From the NCBI RefSeq assembly GCF_902477725.1, contig NZ_CABSIF010000010.1, positions 62,001-126,000 on the forward strand: DNA of 64,000 nt, in the 5' to 3' direction. Positions 40,931 through 50,302 of the stretch are shown here, piece by piece (the stretch's first letter is position 1; each line of letters begins with the position of its first letter). A program made the translations under genes and the position numbers. The notes beneath the pieces were generated by a model, which searched no databases, had not been told where the DNA came from, and saw only the letters and a program-made list of their open reading frames with translations. The DNA is from an uncultured Desulfovibrio sp. (GTDB lineage Bacteria > Desulfobacterota > Desulfovibrionia > Desulfovibrionales > Desulfovibrionaceae).

Positions 40931-43273
40931 ATGAACGAAGCCGAAACCCGCGCCGAACATATAGACCCAGCCCTCAAGGCCGCTGGCTGGGGCGTGGTAG
41001 AGGGCAGCCGTGTGTACCGCGAGCATATCACGCCCGGCAGATTGCAGGGCGCGGGCGTGCGCACCAAGCCGGAGATTGCGGATTATGTGCTGTTTTACCG
41101 CAACCGCAAGCTGGCTGTCATAGAGGCCAAAAAATGGAGCCTGCCCTACACCGAGGGCGTGGCCCAGGCCAAGCGCTACGCGCACAAGCTGGCTGTGCGC
41201 TTTGCCTACTCCACCAACGGGCAGGCCATTTACGGCATAGACATGGAAACCGGGGCCGAGGGTGATGTACCCGCCTTTTCCGGCCCGGAAGAACTGTGGA
41301 ACAAAACCTTTGCCCTCCAAAATATCTGGCGCAACCGCTTTGCCCAGATCCCTTTTGAGGACAAGGGCGGCTACTTTGGCGCGCGCTATTATCAGGATAT
41401 AGCCATCAACCGGGTGCTGGAGGCCATTGCCGAGGACAAGCGACGCATATTGCTTACGCTTGCCACCGGCACGGGCAAAACCTTTATTGCCTTTCAGCTT
41501 GCGTGGAAGCTCTTTCACAGCCGCTGGAACCTTGTGGACTGGCACAGGGATGGCGATCCCGCGCGCCGCCCGCGCATTCTGTTTCTGGCCGACCGCAATA
41601 TTCTGGCCGATCAGGCCTACAACGCCTTTTCCGCCTTTGAGGATTCCACCCCCGGTGCTCTGCTGCGCATTGACCCAGAGAGCATTCGCAAAAAGGGCAA
41701 AGTGCCAAAAAACGGCAGCATCTTTTTTACTATTTTTCAAACATTCATGTGCGGGCCGGGCGACACCCCCTACTTTGGCGAATATCCGCCAGATTTTTTT
41801 GACCTTATCATTATTGACGAATGCCACCGGGGTGGCGCGACTGATGAAAGTCAGTGGCGCAGCATACTCAATTACTTTGCCCCTGCCGTGCAGCTTGGCC
41901 TTACCGCCACGCCCAAGCGCAAGGGTAATGCCGATACTTACGCCTACTTTGGCGAACCCGTGTATGTGTATTCTCTCAAGGAGGGCATTAACGATGGCTT
42001 CCTTACGCCCTTCAAGGTAAGGCAGTTTGCCACAACTATTGACGACTACACATATACCCCGGACGACCAGATCATTGAAGGCGAGGTGGTGGAAGGCAAG
42101 CGCTATACAGAAAACGAGTTTAACAAAAGCATCATCATTCCCGAACGCGAGCGTTACAGGGTGGGGCTTTTTATGGACAGCATTAACCAGCAGGAAAAAT
42201 CGCTGGTGTTTTGCGCCACTCAGGAACACGCGCTCATGGTGCGCGACCTCGTTAACCAGAAAAAAACCAACAAAGATCCCGATTACTGTGTGCGCGTGAC
42301 TGCCAATGATGGACCGGCGGGCGACCAGTTTTTGCGGGAGTTTCAGGATAACGACAAAACCATTCCCACCATACTTACCACCTCGCAAAAGCTCTCTACC
42401 GGCGTGGATGCGCGTAATGTTCGCAATATTATTCTGATGAGGCCGGTCAATTCCATGATCGAGTTCAAGCAGATCATCGGGCGCGGCACGCGGCTTTTTG
42501 ACGGCAAGGACTACTTTACCATTTACGATTTTGTAAAGGCCCATCACCATTTCAGCGATCCGGAGTGGGACGGCGAACCAGAAGAACCGGTAACTCCACA
42601 ACCAAAGCCGGAGGACACGGGCGGAGGCAAGCCCATGCCGCCAGACGGCAACCCAGAGCCGGATGGCACCCCTGGGCCAGATCGCCCTGTGCGCCTTAAA
42701 ATAAAGCTGGCCGATGGCAAGGAGCGTGAGTTGCAGCACATGTCTGCCACCGCATTCTGGAGCCCGGACGGCAAGCCCATGTCTGCCGCGCAGTTTCTGG
42801 AAAGCCTGTACGGCGCACTGCCAGAGTTTTTTAAGGATGAAGACGAGCTGCGGGCCATTTGGAGCCAGCCCGATTCACGCAGGGCGCTGTTGCAGGGCCT
42901 AGCCGACAAAGGCTTTGGCAAGGGCGAACTGGCAGAAATGCAAAAGGTTATTGACGCCGAAAACAGCGACCTGTTTGACGTGCTGGCCTATGTTGCCTTT
43001 GCCCTACGCCGTTATACCCGACAGGAGCGCGCAGACAAGGCGCAGCCAGAGATTAGGGCCCACTATAGCGACAGACAGCAGGCATTTCTCGAATTTGTGC
43101 TTTCGCAGTATGTAAAAGAAGGCGTGGACGAACTGGATATGGAAAAACTGCCAGCACTGCTTCGTCTACACTATGGCGGCCTGCCAGATGCATTACCCCA
43201 CCTTGGCAGCATGCAGCAGATCAAGGGCCTGTTTGTGGGCTTTCAGCGTCATGTGTACGAAGATAAAATTTAG
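40931..43273 (+). CDS. hsdR: Type I restriction enzyme motor/nuclease subunit, HsdR
   Basis: N-terminal PD-(D/E)xK nuclease domain: KPEIADYVLFYRNRKLAVIE followed by AKKWSLPYTEGVAQAKRYA (about 40-80). SF2 translocase motifs follow: Walker A LATGTGKTFIAFQLAWKLF (about 178), IIDECHRGGATDESQW (DEAD-like box, about 296), LGLTATPKRKGNADT (motif III, about 320), and motif VI GRGTRLFDGKDYF (about 520). The C-terminal part after a Pro/Gly-rich linker binds HsdM. 780 residues is the size of the EcoEI-like R subunits. It starts ten bases after hsdS. A 647-codon antisense frame over this gene is a shadow. Confidence 0.92.
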   Translation: MNEAETRAEHIDPALKAAGWGVVEGSRVYREHITPGRLQGAGVRTKPEIADYVLFYRNRKLAVIEAKKWSLPYTEGVAQAKRYAHKLAVRFAYSTNGQAIYGIDMETGAEGDVPAFSGPEELWNKTFALQNIWRNRFAQIPFEDKGGYFGARYYQDIAINRVLEAIAEDKRRILLTLATGTGKTFIAFQLAWKLFHSRWNLVDWHRDGDPARRPRILFLADRNILADQAYNAFSAFEDSTPGALLRIDPESIRKKGKVPKNGSIFFTIFQTFMCGPGDTPYFGEYPPDFFDLIIIDECHRGGATDESQWRSILNYFAPAVQLGLTATPKRKGNADTYAYFGEPVYVYSLKEGINDGFLTPFKVRQFATTIDDYTYTPDDQIIEGEVVEGKRYTENEFNKSIIIPERERYRVGLFMDSINQQEKSLVFCATQEHALMVRDLVNQKKTNKDPDYCVRVTANDGPAGDQFLREFQDNDKTIPTILTTSQKLSTGVDARNVRNIILMRPVNSMIEFKQIIGRGTRLFDGKDYFTIYDFVKAHHHFSDPEWDGEPEEPVTPQPKPEDTGGGKPMPPDGNPEPDGTPGPDRPVRLKIKLADGKERELQHMSATAFWSPDGKPMSAAQFLESLYGALPEFFKDEDELRAIWSQPDSRRALLQGLADKGFGKGELAEMQKVIDAENSDLFDVLAYVAFALRRYTRQERADKAQPEIRAHYSDRQQAFLEFVLSQYVKEGVDELDMEKLPALLRLHYGGLPDALPHLGSMQQIKGLFVGFQRHVYEDKI

Positions 43274-43419
43274 GGCGGTACAACCTTGCCAGTGGGCAGC
43301 GGAATGCGCCAAGCCCTGATTATATAGAAATTCTTTACATACAGGATTGATTTGTTTTGTGTTGCAGGCTGCCACAGAAGCGGGGCACTTTTGCGGACTA
43401 GTCAACGGCAAAGCTAAGG

Positions 43420-43430
43420 TGGACAATTTT
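43420..43430 (-). repeat. Left copy of an 11-bp inverted repeat flanking the chaperone operon
   Basis: Read leftward: AAAATTGTCCA, continuing CCTTAG. The identical 11 bases occur in the plus orientation at 50926-50936, so the two copies point towards each other and bracket the five-gene operon. Confidence 0.4.
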
Positions 43431-43518
43431 ATGTGCTGTGCCGCCTTTAGGACTACTAGTTAGAGGAGTGTCCAGTCTAAATCAGGGCTACTCCATTTAG
43501 AGCTTTCGTCTTTAAGTC

Positions 43519-44481
43519 CTATTGACTTTTGGGTTGCGATCCCAACAGAGATCTGTATGCGATGCTGGCTTTACGCATAAGAATGAGCAGTTCTTCGTTA
43601 ATTTCTCCATTTTGCACACTTCCTATGTCGCGCTGGAATGTCTTCACGGCATCTGCAGTCCTGCGTCCATAGCCACCATCCACTGGCCCAGGATCGTATC
43701 CTAATTCTGTAAGTAGCTGTTGAGCCTCTTTAATCTGCTGGGCTGCGCCCTTATTTCGCGTAAGATTGTTAGACTGGCCTGCTGATGAAGATGGGTTAGA
43801 ACGGTTATCCATCTGTCTAGCTTCACGAATGGCCTCAGCAACAATCTGTGCTCGGTAAACTTCAACTTCTCGTTCTGCTTGCGACCGTGAGCCCTTACGA
43901 TATTGGAAGCTTCCACAGCGGCTGTTATAATCTTGCACGATTAAATTAAATTTTTCAATTCCATCATTAGATGTTATGCCACCGCGCATTGCTTCGATAC
44001 GAATTGAGTGCTTAATGCACCAACGGATTTCTGCTACGGACAGCACGTTGTTGGTACCGGGTGATGGCTTAGTATATTCCAGTGCTGCGGTTGAGGGTGT
44101 ATTTTGCGGTTTTCCTTGGGAAGCCGGAGACGGCTGAGAAGAGCTATAGCTTGGCGAGGGAGTTTGTGGACTGTATGAGGGGGGCTTATTGCTCTTGCTG
44201 TTTAAGACGCAGATTAGAAGGACAATAGCAATAGCAATAACTACCCATTTGCCACCAGTCCATTCATTGCCACTACTAGAACTTACGGCAATAGGTTGGG
44301 AAGCGTTGCCAGGTTTTGCACCTGTAGATGCGGTCTCATCCTGATTTTGGCTTGCTGTGGTGGCCAGGTGAGGAGTTGAATTTCTTGATTCTGGTATTAT
44401 GATCGCATCAAGACCATGTAACTCAGACGCCAAGCCTGAAAGAGCAGAAAATCCCTTAGGGGTATCATTAGAACCAGACAT
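43519..44481 (-). CDS. Membrane-anchored peptidoglycan-binding protein of the chaperone operon (320 aa)
   Basis: Residues about 1-75 are a Ser/Thr-rich, probably cytoplasmic tail. One transmembrane helix follows (KWVVIAIAIVLLICVLN, about 78-94), then a Pro/Ser-rich linker, a small domain with two cysteines (EIRWCIKHSIRIEAMRGGIT...YNSRCGSFQYRKG), and a C-terminal PG_binding_1-type domain (QQLLTELGYDPGPVDGGYGR, RTADAVKTFQ). The layout tethers the operon's cytosolic machinery to the cell wall. It is the last gene, separated from the J-like gene by 193 bases, so it may have its own promoter. The combination with Hsp70 genes is unusual. Confidence 0.7.
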   Translation of the reverse strand: MSGSNDTPKGFSALSGLASELHGLDAIIIPESRNSTPHLATTASQNQDETASTGAKPGNASQPIAVSSSSGNEWTGGKWVVIAIAIVLLICVLNSKSNKPPSYSPQTPSPSYSSSQPSPASQGKPQNTPSTAALEYTKPSPGTNNVLSVAEIRWCIKHSIRIEAMRGGITSNDGIEKFNLIVQDYNSRCGSFQYRKGSRSQAEREVEVYRAQIVAEAIREARQMDNRSNPSSSAGQSNNLTRNKGAAQQIKEAQQLLTELGYDPGPVDGGYGRRTADAVKTFQRDIGSVQNGEINEELLILMRKASIAYRSLLGSQPKSQ

Positions 44482-44674
44482 GGATATTGCTTCCTTCAGT
44501 TTTGCTTATAACCATCCTGCCGCCCCTTTTATGTGAGCGTAAATCTTTAACGCAATGCGAATATTACCAACGTAAATGGATTAGCTCTACAATTTACTGT
44601 ATTGTTATTAGAACTTTTTGACAAATCAATGTATAGCATGGTGCCTTGTAGCTGAGCATTCAGTGCGGGGCAAG

Positions 44675-46321
44675 CTATTTAGCAAAGATACAGCTCAGCC
44701 GGTCCCCACCTTTTTTCCAAAGCGTTCGAATTGCAGCTTCTAAAACGTGGATATTATCTTCCTTGATGTAAGAAAATTCCATAGATAATCCTTTATCTTC
44801 ACGCTTTCCTATGCAAAAAACTCCCGGACCATTCCAAATTACGAGCTCACTCCAACGGCAAAAAACATGCTCTGTGTTGGAAAAAAAACTTTTGCGTTCC
44901 AGCTCCATCCCGTGATCACTCAATACTGCGGATCCAAACCTATATTTTTTACCTTCGCTTAACCCTTCCAAAAGCTCTATCAGTAATCGCACACCAACAG
45001 CACGCCACAGGCGATCTATAAAGTTGGAGTAGATGTTTTCATTTCGTAGTGAGACTGAGGAATTGCCAGAATTATTCCCAAAAACAACACTATACGTTGT
45101 CCCTGTGGGAATGCCGTTAACTGAATGCCGAGTCCCTCCCCAGCGAATCGTTGTAATTGAGTCGAGGCTCCAGCGGTAGCCTTTCCATTCGATCCCTTCG
45201 GGAGAAATGAGCAGCTTATCTTTAAATATTGCCCCGACTTCAGCTTCATAGCTAATTTCTTGCCGCCATTCTTCAGCCTTACCTTTCGCACTCTCTCGTG
45301 TGCGGATTTGCTGTTCCGCCAGCTCACTCAATGTGCATGCATCCTGCGCAGTACGTTCGGCAATTTCACCAACTTCAGCAAATACATCTTGAAGCATATT
45401 TGTAAGTTGCTGCGAAAAATCGAGTTTGTCGTGCTCATTAAACATATGGATTGCCAACCCACGGACAAGATAGGCAATACGCTGGCTCGCTTCGTGACCA
45501 AGCCCTCGGCTTTTCGTGCTGACTTGAATTGGCTGGGCAATAATATCCCAATTTTTAACAACACATATTAGTTGGTCTACCAATGGGGCTAGCATGGAGT
45601 CAGGGCATTTTGCATCAACAGCTTCTCGTAATTTCTCCACAAGAATTTTTATATTAGATTCTTCTTTTTCAAAAAACTCCTGCGCTCCAACCTCATACAA
45701 ATCAACAAGGTCGTCTATTAACGTCGGGCCATGTTCCAGACCATTATGCGTGGCTACGTCAATGACGTTAGTGACTGTTTTTACCAGTTCTTTTGGGGGA
45801 AGATTGTCGAGGGCGGATTTGATTGTGTTGCGATAATGGGCACGCCGCACCTGAATTTCAGCTTCAATAGTGGAGGTATCCGATACTTCGGGAAAACCAG
45901 CTGCGACCCTTTCTTCGTTGATGCTTGCGCATAATTCAATAAATTTTATATGCTCAAATGCACTCGCTAGTTCAAGAATCCATTTTGCAACAGCAGCGGC
46001 ATTGCAGTCAGGCAAACGTATCAGCCCTGCTGCAAGCAGATTCGCCCGTGCAATAGCAGGCAGATTCTCGGCAGCGAGCAGCTCAGTTGGTGCGGAATTT
46101 AGAAGTGACAAAACCTCACCAGTTTTTTTGGGCCCAACACCAGGCAACCAGGCGATTTCAGCGGAAAGCCTTTTTCTTGGTGAGGTTAATTCAGAACGAG
46201 CGTTTGTGCACTCACTTGAGTCTTGTAAAAGACTATGCTCTTCAGCAAGCTCCAAGATCCTCATGCGGTTATCGCGAGGACTCGCAGTCAGGATATGAAA
46301 AGGATTTTGCAAAAGATCCAT
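44675..46321 (-). CDS. Degenerate J-domain protein with tandem PH-like domains (548 aa)
   Basis: The first 60 residues (MDLLQNPFHILTASPRDNRM, RILELAEEHSLL, ARSELTSPRKRLSAEIAWLP) follow the order of a DnaJ J-domain: NPF-x-IL opening, helix II, and a helix III with the S-P-R-K-R signature. The HPD tripeptide that stimulates Hsp70 is missing. The middle is helical. The C-terminal 170 residues hold two similar beta modules (LLISPEGIEWKGYRWSLDSI and AVLSDHGMELERKSFFSNTE...FCRWSEL) that look like bacterial PH domains. It is encoded with Hsp70, a GrpE-like protein and an AAA+ ATPase, so I infer that it is the J-type co-chaperone of this set. Confidence 0.6.
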   Translation of the reverse strand: MDLLQNPFHILTASPRDNRMRILELAEEHSLLQDSSECTNARSELTSPRKRLSAEIAWLPGVGPKKTGEVLSLLNSAPTELLAAENLPAIARANLLAAGLIRLPDCNAAAVAKWILELASAFEHIKFIELCASINEERVAAGFPEVSDTSTIEAEIQVRRAHYRNTIKSALDNLPPKELVKTVTNVIDVATHNGLEHGPTLIDDLVDLYEVGAQEFFEKEESNIKILVEKLREAVDAKCPDSMLAPLVDQLICVVKNWDIIAQPIQVSTKSRGLGHEASQRIAYLVRGLAIHMFNEHDKLDFSQQLTNMLQDVFAEVGEIAERTAQDACTLSELAEQQIRTRESAKGKAEEWRQEISYEAEVGAIFKDKLLISPEGIEWKGYRWSLDSITTIRWGGTRHSVNGIPTGTTYSVVFGNNSGNSSVSLRNENIYSNFIDRLWRAVGVRLLIELLEGLSEGKKYRFGSAVLSDHGMELERKSFFSNTEHVFCRWSELVIWNGPGVFCIGKREDKGLSMEFSYIKEDNIHVLEAAIRTLWKKGGDRLSCIFAK

Positions 46322-46336
46322 ATCATTCTCCGGTTA

Positions 46337-47803
46337 CTAGTCTTCCGAGAAGAACCCTATACGTTTACTTCTTTTTTTCTGGGTGTCAGGGAGACTATTT
46401 AAAGCTTCAATTAAGCTCTCTTGGTTGATAGCTGTTTTTCTGGCTTTGGCCGCAAGCCTTGCAGCCTCCCGTATAACAAATGCTGAATCAGAAAGGGCTT
46501 TGCCCGTTAAGGTGTCAAGAATCAGATCAACATTGAGGTCGCACGCCTTTGGTAATTGGCTTAAAAGTGAATCTATAAGCGAAGCAACCTCTTGTCGCGA
46601 TGGCATGCCAACTTCGATAATGTGGTCAAAGCGTCCTCTACGCAGGATAGCGGGGTCAATTGACTCTATCATGTTGGTCATAGCAATAATTAACACTCTG
46701 TTTTTGATAGCATCCGGAATGCGCCGAAGGAATTCGGCAACTTCCTCTATGTGGTGGAGCCCTGTAGCGCTGCCAGACCGCCTGTCTGATAGAAAAGACT
46801 CCATTTCATCGATGACGATAACAGACGGGGCATTATCAATTGCCATGTCAAAAAGTTCTGAAATTTTTTTGCTGGTTTCGTGAATATAAGGACTACCAAT
46901 ACTGTTAGAATCAATAGAATAGCTTGGCCAAGCTATAAATTCAACAAGGCGCTCTACCGCGAAAGTTTTTCCACAACCTGGTGGTCCATGCAAAACTATT
47001 GCAGACGGGAAATTAATCCCCAACGCTTGGTAGTTTGATGTGTTGAAAATAATGTCAATGACATGCTCATTAAAAAAATTTTCAATTAGGGGACGCCCAG
47101 GAAGTCGGAATGTTCTAAGCTCAGCGGATTTATCTGAATTTTGTAGTTGATCACAAGAAGTAGCTATTCTTTTAGAAATAACGTCCGTTTCAACCCTAGT
47201 TTGAGGTGCTGATATGCGCATCGTTATCATGCTTGCGTCCGCAGGCACACTAAACCCTGCAGTTTTTATAACATCGGATACGTCGCCTGCCGATATTCTG
47301 CTTGTGAGGTTTACCAAACGCCTAAATGAAGAGGTAGAGATAACAACTCCACCTGTTAACCATGTGCCTAAAATGACGTCATCTTCAACCGGAGGCGTTG
47401 GTGTCCACGTTGGTAGGAGACGGGAGTACTGCTCTACATAAATGGCATCGTGCAGGGAGACGTCTGTGGATAGCTTTCGGGAAGCTTTTAGGGCAAGAGC
47501 AAAGGCTAAAGCGTCAACCTTACTTCCGGGAGGATTATCATTCTCAACAGGTGCAAGACGGTATTTTTTATTGCTAAGCATGTACTGAAGTATTTGACCT
47601 TCATACACAATTTCTGTGAAGAGAGATTCGGCAAGAAAGCCGATCTGATTCCACCTTCGTACTATCTGTGGGCGCGCAATCAGCATGTTATCAATGCCAC
47701 TGGTATCTAAAATCTGCCAATCTTTACTAAAATGAAGTAGGGCGCAGGTTCTAGATCCATGGGACAGTTCATAGCCCTTCGGCAGCCACATGTTGCAAGA
47801 CAT
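46337..47803 (-). CDS. Classic AAA+ ATPase (Cdc48/FtsH-like clade) of the chaperone operon
   Basis: Residues about 268-280 hold Walker A (VLHGPPGCGKTFAVERLVEF), about 325-335 Walker B (SVIVIDEMESFLSDRRSG; the canonical DExx is DEME), and IDPAILRRGRFDHIIEVGMP (about 380-400) is the second region of homology with the arginine fingers of classical AAA proteins. A C-terminal helical lid follows. The N-terminal 250 residues match no domain I know and may recognise the substrate. There is no protease domain or zinc site, so it would be an unfoldase or remodeller. It starts three bases after Hsp70. Confidence 0.82.
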   Translation of the reverse strand: MSCNMWLPKGYELSHGSRTCALLHFSKDWQILDTSGIDNMLIARPQIVRRWNQIGFLAESLFTEIVYEGQILQYMLSNKKYRLAPVENDNPPGSKVDALAFALALKASRKLSTDVSLHDAIYVEQYSRLLPTWTPTPPVEDDVILGTWLTGGVVISTSSFRRLVNLTSRISAGDVSDVIKTAGFSVPADASMITMRISAPQTRVETDVISKRIATSCDQLQNSDKSAELRTFRLPGRPLIENFFNEHVIDIIFNTSNYQALGINFPSAIVLHGPPGCGKTFAVERLVEFIAWPSYSIDSNSIGSPYIHETSKKISELFDMAIDNAPSVIVIDEMESFLSDRRSGSATGLHHIEEVAEFLRRIPDAIKNRVLIIAMTNMIESIDPAILRRGRFDHIIEVGMPSRQEVASLIDSLLSQLPKACDLNVDLILDTLTGKALSDSAFVIREAARLAAKARKTAINQESLIEALNSLPDTQKKRSKRIGFFSED

Positions 47804-47806
47804 AGA

Positions 47807-50302
47807 CTATCCCCTAATAATATTGACGATGTCTAACATCTCATTGTCAGAAAACCCGCCGGTTTGGATCATAGCGAGTTGGGCGACAACCGTCCGAAGT
47901 TTTTCGATATCATCAGAACGCATGTACTGCGTGCCAATCTGGGCGAGTTCTTCAAAGCGATGCTTATCGGCAAAAAGTGATGGCGTTTTAGTCATATACT
48001 TAAAACGTTCAACTACAAACCAATCTTGCCGCCAAAGTATTTCAAAATTTTTGCCTTTCAGAGCATCAAGATGATACTCAAAGGCATTGTCGTTTTGTTC
48101 GATTGATCGCTGAGCTGTCTTTGCCAGGTTATCAAAAGCGGTGGCTTCTGCTGGGCGTGCAAATTGGCGTATGTGCGTAGTAAAGAAAGATACCACCCCA
48201 TTGAGATCAATTTGCCTGATTTCTTTCAAATGCTCTTTTCTGACCTCTGAAAGGAGTTTTCTTGCTTCAAGAACCTTCTCCATAGCCTCCTGAGATTTTT
48301 CTGTTTCTGTTTCATCTGGGGCAAGGGAGATTGCAGGCTCAAGTTTTTGACGCGCTTGCTCGAGTTTGGGATCGTTAACTACTGAGCTGACTTCATCAAT
48401 GCGATCCAGAGTTTTTTCTCCTTCCTGTGCAACCATGGCAGCGTATACAGTGTAGTTGGGCTGTCCCTCTAGGCGGGAATAAAAATTCTTGCCCGAGTGG
48501 AAAGTGCCGCCAATGCTAGGCACCGACACCTCAACATTGATGGTGCCAGAATCCAAAATTTCATATTCGCACACCAAGTCTGCGCCAGCAGGAATCACTC
48601 CATCGTCAAAATCAGAACCAGAAATTTTCAATACGCCTATATAGCGATTGTCCGAAATGGGGTCTGGAATCTCACCTTCCCAAATATTCAGGTTAAGTGA
48701 GCTAGCAGCACCGGATTTTAGGGATTCCGCTGCCTTGAAAATAGTTTGCCCCTTCTTGGGTAGAGATTCGCCAGCACGAACCAAAAATGCGAGGGTGGGC
48801 TTACCTCCAAGTTTCTCCAATACCTCAACACCAACTGAGTGCGAGGCTGGAATTGCATCTACAGAAGCCGTGGTTCTGGTAATGATTATGTTGTTTTGTT
48901 CCAGAGCAATTGGGCCACCCGAGGGATCAAAAACAAAAGCTTTAAATGTGTTATCTCCATTTTTTGCTAATGTGACATCTATTATTGTGCCATGCTTGAG
49001 AGGCAGACGGCCTGAAGTCCAACCCGTGTCAATGCAATCTACCTGGAATTCAGAGCCTGCGGCCACTTGACCAATCAGTTGGACTGCAATCTTTGTCTTT
49101 GAATTCGGAGTGCGGGCAATGTAGTTGAAAGATAGGGACAGGGATCCACCAGAAGATATTTGTCCTCGGGTGCTTTTGCGTGATCGGCTTTGGGAAGACC
49201 AGTCGATAGATTCTGCAAACAAACTTGCCCCTTCGGCCACAGCTGTCATGGGGTTAACATCGGTGCTGCCCGGAACCCCCAGCTCAAAGGCGACCTTATC
49301 CCGCAAGGGTTTGTAATTTGTCGGCCCTCCGATAAATACAATGCGTTCTAAATCGTGAGGAGAAAGGCAAGCTTTTAAGATGGTTTCGCGGGCTGCGGCG
49401 ATTGATTCACCAACACGCTCAGCAATAAGTTTATTATAGGTGTCACGGTGCAAAGGAATATCGAGATAAATTTCATTGCCATTGAGGTCGCGAACTCGAG
49501 TTTCAGTTTCCGAAAGGGTGATGACCACATCTTCTTTGGCTGAGAGTTCTATTTTTGCACGTTCTGTAGCCCACGCGGCAAGCCTAAGGAGCGATTTATA
49601 ATTTGGATTGACAGAAAAATTTTCTGGAAGATCAAAGTGTTCTAATAACCAGGGGCGCACAACACTATCTACTAGAGAACGGTCAAAATCCCTTCCGCCA
49701 CACATTGAAATGCCACCGTGAGCGAGTAGATTAACCTGTCCGTTAAGGCTTTCGGCGATGGCAATATCTAGAGTGCCACCTCCTAAGTCATAGATCAAAA
49801 ACATGCCGTCGGTACTGCGAACTCGCATAACGCTCATCACAGCCGCAACCGGCTCTTGCATAAGTGCAACCTTGCCGAGGCCAGCTAGATTGGCGGCCTG
49901 CATGGTGGCATTCTTCTGCATTTGATTAAACGCAGCAGGAACGGTGATTACGGTTCCTGTATCTTGATCATTTCTAATTTCTTCCGGCAAGTAACCAAAA
50001 AGGACCTTAAGTATCTCTGCAGAGCATTCTTCGGGGGTTTTCGTGAGATTCACCGCAGAAAGAGAAATTGGAGTGCTTGTCCCCATAAGGCGCTTGAACA
50101 GCAAGGCTGCGTTATCTGGACTGTGTGGGGCAGAATCATAAGCATGCCTGCCCACATATCTATTTCCACGTTTGTCAATATAGATCGCAGATGGGGTTAC
50201 GTCGTTTTGCTCTGGGCTTTTCCAGATTCTGGTCTCGGAACCATCATAAGAACACACCGCGCTATTTGTTGTGCCCAGGTCAATACCAACAAAGTTTTTC
50301 AT
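47807..50302 (-). CDS. Divergent Hsp70 (DnaK-like) chaperone with extended C-terminus (831 aa)
   Basis: The ATPase domain is well preserved: KNFVGIDLGTTNSAVCSYDG (phosphate-1, residues 2-21), TGTVITVPAAFNQMQ (about 115), MFLIYDLGGGTLDIAIAESL (phosphate-2, about 165-184) and ERIVFIGGPTNYKPLRDK (adenosine loop, about 323). The canonical substrate-binding beta sandwich is replaced by a longer beta-rich region (about 390-590, with TPNSKTKIAVQLIGQVAAGS) and a roughly 240-residue helical tail. At 831 residues it is about 200 longer than E. coli DnaK and lacks the EEVD-like end. Its start overlaps the stop of the GrpE-like gene. It is a dedicated accessory Hsp70, not the housekeeping DnaK. Confidence 0.88.
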   Translation of the reverse strand: MKNFVGIDLGTTNSAVCSYDGSETRIWKSPEQNDVTPSAIYIDKRGNRYVGRHAYDSAPHSPDNAALLFKRLMGTSTPISLSAVNLTKTPEECSAEILKVLFGYLPEEIRNDQDTGTVITVPAAFNQMQKNATMQAANLAGLGKVALMQEPVAAVMSVMRVRSTDGMFLIYDLGGGTLDIAIAESLNGQVNLLAHGGISMCGGRDFDRSLVDSVVRPWLLEHFDLPENFSVNPNYKSLLRLAAWATERAKIELSAKEDVVITLSETETRVRDLNGNEIYLDIPLHRDTYNKLIAERVGESIAAARETILKACLSPHDLERIVFIGGPTNYKPLRDKVAFELGVPGSTDVNPMTAVAEGASLFAESIDWSSQSRSRKSTRGQISSGGSLSLSFNYIARTPNSKTKIAVQLIGQVAAGSEFQVDCIDTGWTSGRLPLKHGTIIDVTLAKNGDNTFKAFVFDPSGGPIALEQNNIIITRTTASVDAIPASHSVGVEVLEKLGGKPTLAFLVRAGESLPKKGQTIFKAAESLKSGAASSLNLNIWEGEIPDPISDNRYIGVLKISGSDFDDGVIPAGADLVCEYEILDSGTINVEVSVPSIGGTFHSGKNFYSRLEGQPNYTVYAAMVAQEGEKTLDRIDEVSSVVNDPKLEQARQKLEPAISLAPDETETEKSQEAMEKVLEARKLLSEVRKEHLKEIRQIDLNGVVSFFTTHIRQFARPAEATAFDNLAKTAQRSIEQNDNAFEYHLDALKGKNFEILWRQDWFVVERFKYMTKTPSLFADKHRFEELAQIGTQYMRSDDIEKLRTVVAQLAMIQTGGFSDNEMLDIVNIIRG

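Noticed and set aside
40796..42739. 647-codon leftward open frame
   Set aside because: It lies antisense to hsdR over its full length. The plus-strand product has all type I R-subunit motifs, and the antisense frame is a by-product of GC-rich codon bias.
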